Shown here in pieces: positions 61,231 through 64,000 of a stretch of DNA of 64,000 nucleotides. The first letter of the stretch is position 1. The number at the start of each line of letters is the position of its first letter. Made by a program: the position numbers and the translations under genes. Source of the stretch: Papaver somniferum (Eukaryota; Streptophyta; Magnoliopsida; Ranunculales; Papaveraceae); NCBI RefSeq assembly GCF_003573695.1, contig NC_039368.1, positions 84,396,374 to 84,460,373 on the forward strand, read 5' to 3'. The notes beneath the pieces were generated by a model. That model did no database searches, was not told the DNA's origin, and saw only the letters and a list, made by a program, of their open reading frames with translations.

Positions 61231-64000
61231 CACATGATAAATGTTCGCCCATGTCTTTACTAGTACCTGTTAAGAGGGAATAGCATTTCGTTCTAAGGTA
61301 TGGGAGATAATCCGCCTTAAGCGAAATAATTTCGTCCAGAATTTGGGGAAAAGTCACTTTCTGTAGCCGCAAAACATCAGAAACTAGAGAAACCTGTAAG
61401 TATTTTGGAGAAATGTTCCCCATGAGAAATATTCGCCTATGCTTTATTAGGACTTGCTAAGAGGGAATACCATTTCATGCTAATGTGTGGGAGATAATCC
61501 TCCTGGAGCGAAATAATCTCGTCCAGAATTTGGGAAAAAGTCACTTTCTGTTGCCGCAAAACATCAGAAACTAGAGAAACCTGTAAGGATTTTGGAGAAA
61601 TGTTCCCATGAGAAATGTTCGCCCATGTATTTACTAGTACCTGTTAAGAGGGCATATCATTTCGTTCTAATGTATGGGAGATAATCCGACTGGAGCAAAA
61701 TTTGGGAAAAAGTCACTTTTTGTTGCCGCAAAACATTAGAAACTAGAGAAACCTGTAAGGATTTTGGAGAAATGTTCTTCATGAGAAGTGTTCGACCATG
61801 TCTTTACTAAGACTTGTTAAGAGGGCATAGCATTTCTTTCTAAGGTATAGGAGATATTCCTCCTGCAGCGAAATAATCTCGTCCAGAATTTGGGAAAAAG
61901 TCACTTTTTGTTGCCGCAAAACATTAGAAACTAGAGAAACCTGTAAGGATTTTTGAGAAATGTTCCCATGAGAAATGTTCGCCTATGTCTTTACTAGTAC
62001 TTTTTAAGAGGTGATAGCATTTAGTGCTAAGGTATGGGATATAATCCGCCTGAAGCGAAATAATCTCGTCCAGAATTTGGGAAAAAGTCACTTTCTGTTG
62101 CCGCAAAACATCAGAAACTAGAGAAACCTGTAAGGATTTTGGAGAAATGTTCTTCATGAGAAATGTTCGCCCACGTCTTTACTAAGACTTGTTAAGAGGG
62201 AATAGCATTTCTTTCTAAGGTATAGGAGATAATCCTCTTGGAGCGAAATAATCTCGTCCAGAATTTGGGAAAAAGTCACTTTTTGTTGCCGCAAAACATT
62301 AGAAACTAGAGAAACCTGTAAGGATTTTTGAGAAATGTTCCCATGAGAAATGTTCGCCTATGTCTTTACTAGGACTTGTTAAGAACTCATAGCATTTAGT
62401 GCTAAGGTATGGGACATAATCCGCCTGAAGCGAAATAATCTCGTCCAGAATTTGGGAAAAAGTCACTTTCTGTTGCCGCAAAACATCAGAAATTAGAGAA
62501 ACCTGTAAGGATTTTGGAGAAATGTTCATCATGAGAAATATTCGCCTATGTCTTTACTAGTACTTTTTAAGAGGTCATAGCATTTCGTGCTAAGGTATGG
62601 GAGATAATCCGCCTGAAGCGAAATAATCTCGTCCAGAATTTGGGAAAAAGTCACTTTCTGTTGCCGCAAAACATCAGAAACTAGAGAAACCTGTAAGGAT
62701 TTTGGAGAAATGTTCCCATCAGAAATGTTCGCCCATGTCTTTACTAGTAGCTGTTAAGAGGGCATAGCATTTCGTTCTAAGGTATGGGAGATAATCCGAC
62801 TAGAGCAAAATTTGGGAAAAAGTCACTTTTTGTTGCCGCAAAACATTAGAAACTAGAGAAACCTGTAAGGATTTTGGAGAAATGTTCTTCATGAGAAATG
62901 TTCGCCCATGTCTTTACTAAGAATTGTTAAGAGGGCATAGCATTTCTTTCTAAGGTATAGGAGATAATCCTCCAGGAGCGAAATAATCTCGTCCAGAATT
63001 TGGGAAAAAGTCACTTTTTGTTGCCGCAAAACATTAGAAACTAGAGAAACCTGTAAGGATTTTTGAGAAATGTTCCCATGAGAAATGTTCTCCTATGTCT
63101 TTACTAGGACTTGTTAAGAGGTCATAGCATTTCGTGCTAAGGTATGGGAGATAATCCGCCTGAAGCGAAATAATCTCGTCCAGAATTTGGGAAAAAGTCA
63201 CTTTTTGTTGCCGCAAAACATCAGAAATTAGAGAAACCTGTAAGGATTTTTGAGAAATGTTCATCATGAGAAATATTCGCCTATGTCTTTACTAGTACTT
63301 TTTAAGAGGTCATAGCATTTCTTTCTAAGGTATGGGAGATAATCCGCCTTAAGCGAAATAATCTCGTCCAGAATTTGGGGAAAAGTCACTTTCTGTTGCC
63401 GCAAAACATAAGGAACTAGAGAAACCTGTAAGTATTTTGGAGAAATGTTCCCCATGAGAAATATTCGCCTATGTATTTACTAGGACTTGTTAAGAGGGAA
63501 TACCATTTCATGCTAATGTGTGGGAGATAATCCTCCTGGAGCGAAATAATCTCGTCCAGAATTTGGGAAAAAGTCACTTTCTGTTGCCGCAAAACATCAG
63601 AAACTAGAGAAACCTGTAAGGATTTTGGAGAAATGTTCCGCATCAGAAATGTTTGCCCATGTCTTTACTAGTACCTGTTAAGAGGGCATAGAATTTCGTT
63701 CTAAGGTATCGGAGATAATCCGACTGGAGCAAAATTTGGGAAAAAGTCACTTTTTGTTGCCGCAAAACATTAGAAACTAGAGAAACCTGTAAGTATTTTG
63801 GAGAAATGTTCCCCATGAGAAATATTCGCCCATGTCTTTACTAAGACTTGTTAAGAGGGCATAGAATTTATTTCTAAGGTATAGGAGATAATCCTCCTGG
63901 AGCGAAATAACCTCGTCCAGAATTTGGGAAAAAGTCACTTTTTGTTGCCGCAAAACATTAGAAACTAGAGAAACCTGTAAGGATTTTTGAGAAATGTTCC

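Larger units (their letters stand above)
1..64000 (+). repeat. Satellite array, ~188-bp monomer, about 340 head-to-tail copies
   Basis: The window consists entirely of tandem copies of one monomer. Setting monomer position 1 at AGAAACCTG, starts fall at 1, 189, 377, 550, 738, 926, 1112, 1299, 1486 and 1673, giving lengths of 188, 188, 173, 188, 188, 186, 187, 187 and 187. Similar spacing holds wherever I measured it. The most constant parts are monomer positions 1-30 (AGAAACCTGTAAGGATTTTG onward), GAGATAATC near position 115 and TTGCCGCAAAACAT near 165-178. Positions about 31-112 carry most of the variants that define subtypes. The monomer contains an internal direct repeat, GAGAAATGTTC twice about 16 bp apart. 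A representative monomer is 41% G+C and has five CpGs. No inverted copy, transposon or unique spacer was seen. Known satellites of this size are usually centromeric or pericentromeric; that location is inference. The plus strand is used only as reading direction. Confidence 0.97.
37300..64000 (+). repeat. Domain C: mosaic of repeated 1-3 kb blocks
   Basis: The domain is marked by GAAATTAGAG (for GAAACTAGAG, first near 37.46 kb), TTCATCATGAGAAATATTC, and TGGATTGAAATAATC followed by a five-C monomer. No single period dominates. Blocks are shared at offsets of 1301, 3166, 4054, 4980, 5917, 7029, 9255, 11103, 12043 and 12590 bp. The array continues past the window end. Confidence 0.78.

Noticed and set aside
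33..63643. Many minus-strand open frames of 60-138 codons encoding related peptides with ISPKSLQVSLVSDVLRQQ
   Set aside because: They repeat at monomer spacing and change frame from copy to copy because 188 is not a multiple of three. They end at the same monomer stop and show no promoter, no consistent start context and no protein family. They are satellite by-products, not a gene family.
1..64000. CRISPR array
   Set aside because: Repeats are 188 bp with no unique spacers, and variation is spread through the monomer. There are no cas genes.
1..64000. CENP-B box
   Set aside because: TTCGTTCTAAGGTATGGG and TTCGTGCTAAGGTATGGG match the left half (TTCG, then A at the right spacing) but have GTAT where the box requires CGGG. 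No full match seen.
1..64000. Alpha satellite, Arabidopsis 180-bp or grass centromere repeats
   Set aside because: The length is near some of these, but the motifs I know for them are not recognisable in this monomer. Identity was not assigned.
1..64000. Prokaryotic or phage repeat region
   Set aside because: Tens of kilobases of diverged, layered tandem repeat without genes is not a pattern of bacterial or phage genomes.
1..64000. Assembly artefact duplicating the same reads
   Set aside because: Repeated blocks differ by scattered private substitutions and indels and have different neighbours, which simple duplication of reads would not produce. Local mis-joins cannot be excluded from sequence alone.

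Overview
The whole 64-kb window is one uninterrupted head-to-tail satellite DNA array. The monomer is about 188 bp, about 41% G+C by hand count of a representative copy, and every copy I followed has the same orientation. With monomers of mostly 186-189 bp, and recurrent variants of 172/173, 204 and 206 bp, the window holds roughly 340 copies. I found no unique sequence, transposon, RNA gene, CRISPR array or credible protein gene. Megabase-style satellite with layered higher-order repeats (HORs) points to a eukaryotic nuclear genome, most likely a centromeric or pericentromeric region assembled from long reads. The monomer length is typical of plant and animal centromeric satellites. I do not recognise the family and cannot name the species.

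Three domains can be separated by diagnostic variants. Domain A (about 1-13.5 kb) carries a 12-monomer HOR with a period of exactly 2256 bp, tagged by an 18-bp internal duplication. It also has 9-, 11- and 14-monomer derivatives. Domain B (about 13.5-37.3 kb) is built on a 9-monomer HOR of about 1676 bp, with 10-mer and larger rearranged forms, and is overlaid by an 8.0-kb-spaced duplication. Domain C (about 37.3-64 kb) is a mosaic of 1-3 kb blocks repeated at offsets of 1.3, 3.2, 4.05, 4.98, 5.9, 7.0, 9.3, 11.1 and 12.6 kb, plus a local trimer repeat of 548 bp and an embedded block of domain-B type.

Nearly every monomer has an open frame of about 60-77 codons on the minus strand. These frames are a by-product of the repeat. 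The monomer length is 2 modulo 3, so the frame changes and closes after one copy unless a monomer happens to be 189 or 204 bp. The longest, 252 codons at 12777-13535, is explained by consecutive monomers of 189, 204 and 189 bp. The interest of the window lies in the record of array evolution: slippage duplications, an out-of-register junction at 21669/21670, conversion-like patches and nested segmental duplications. No gene system is visible.
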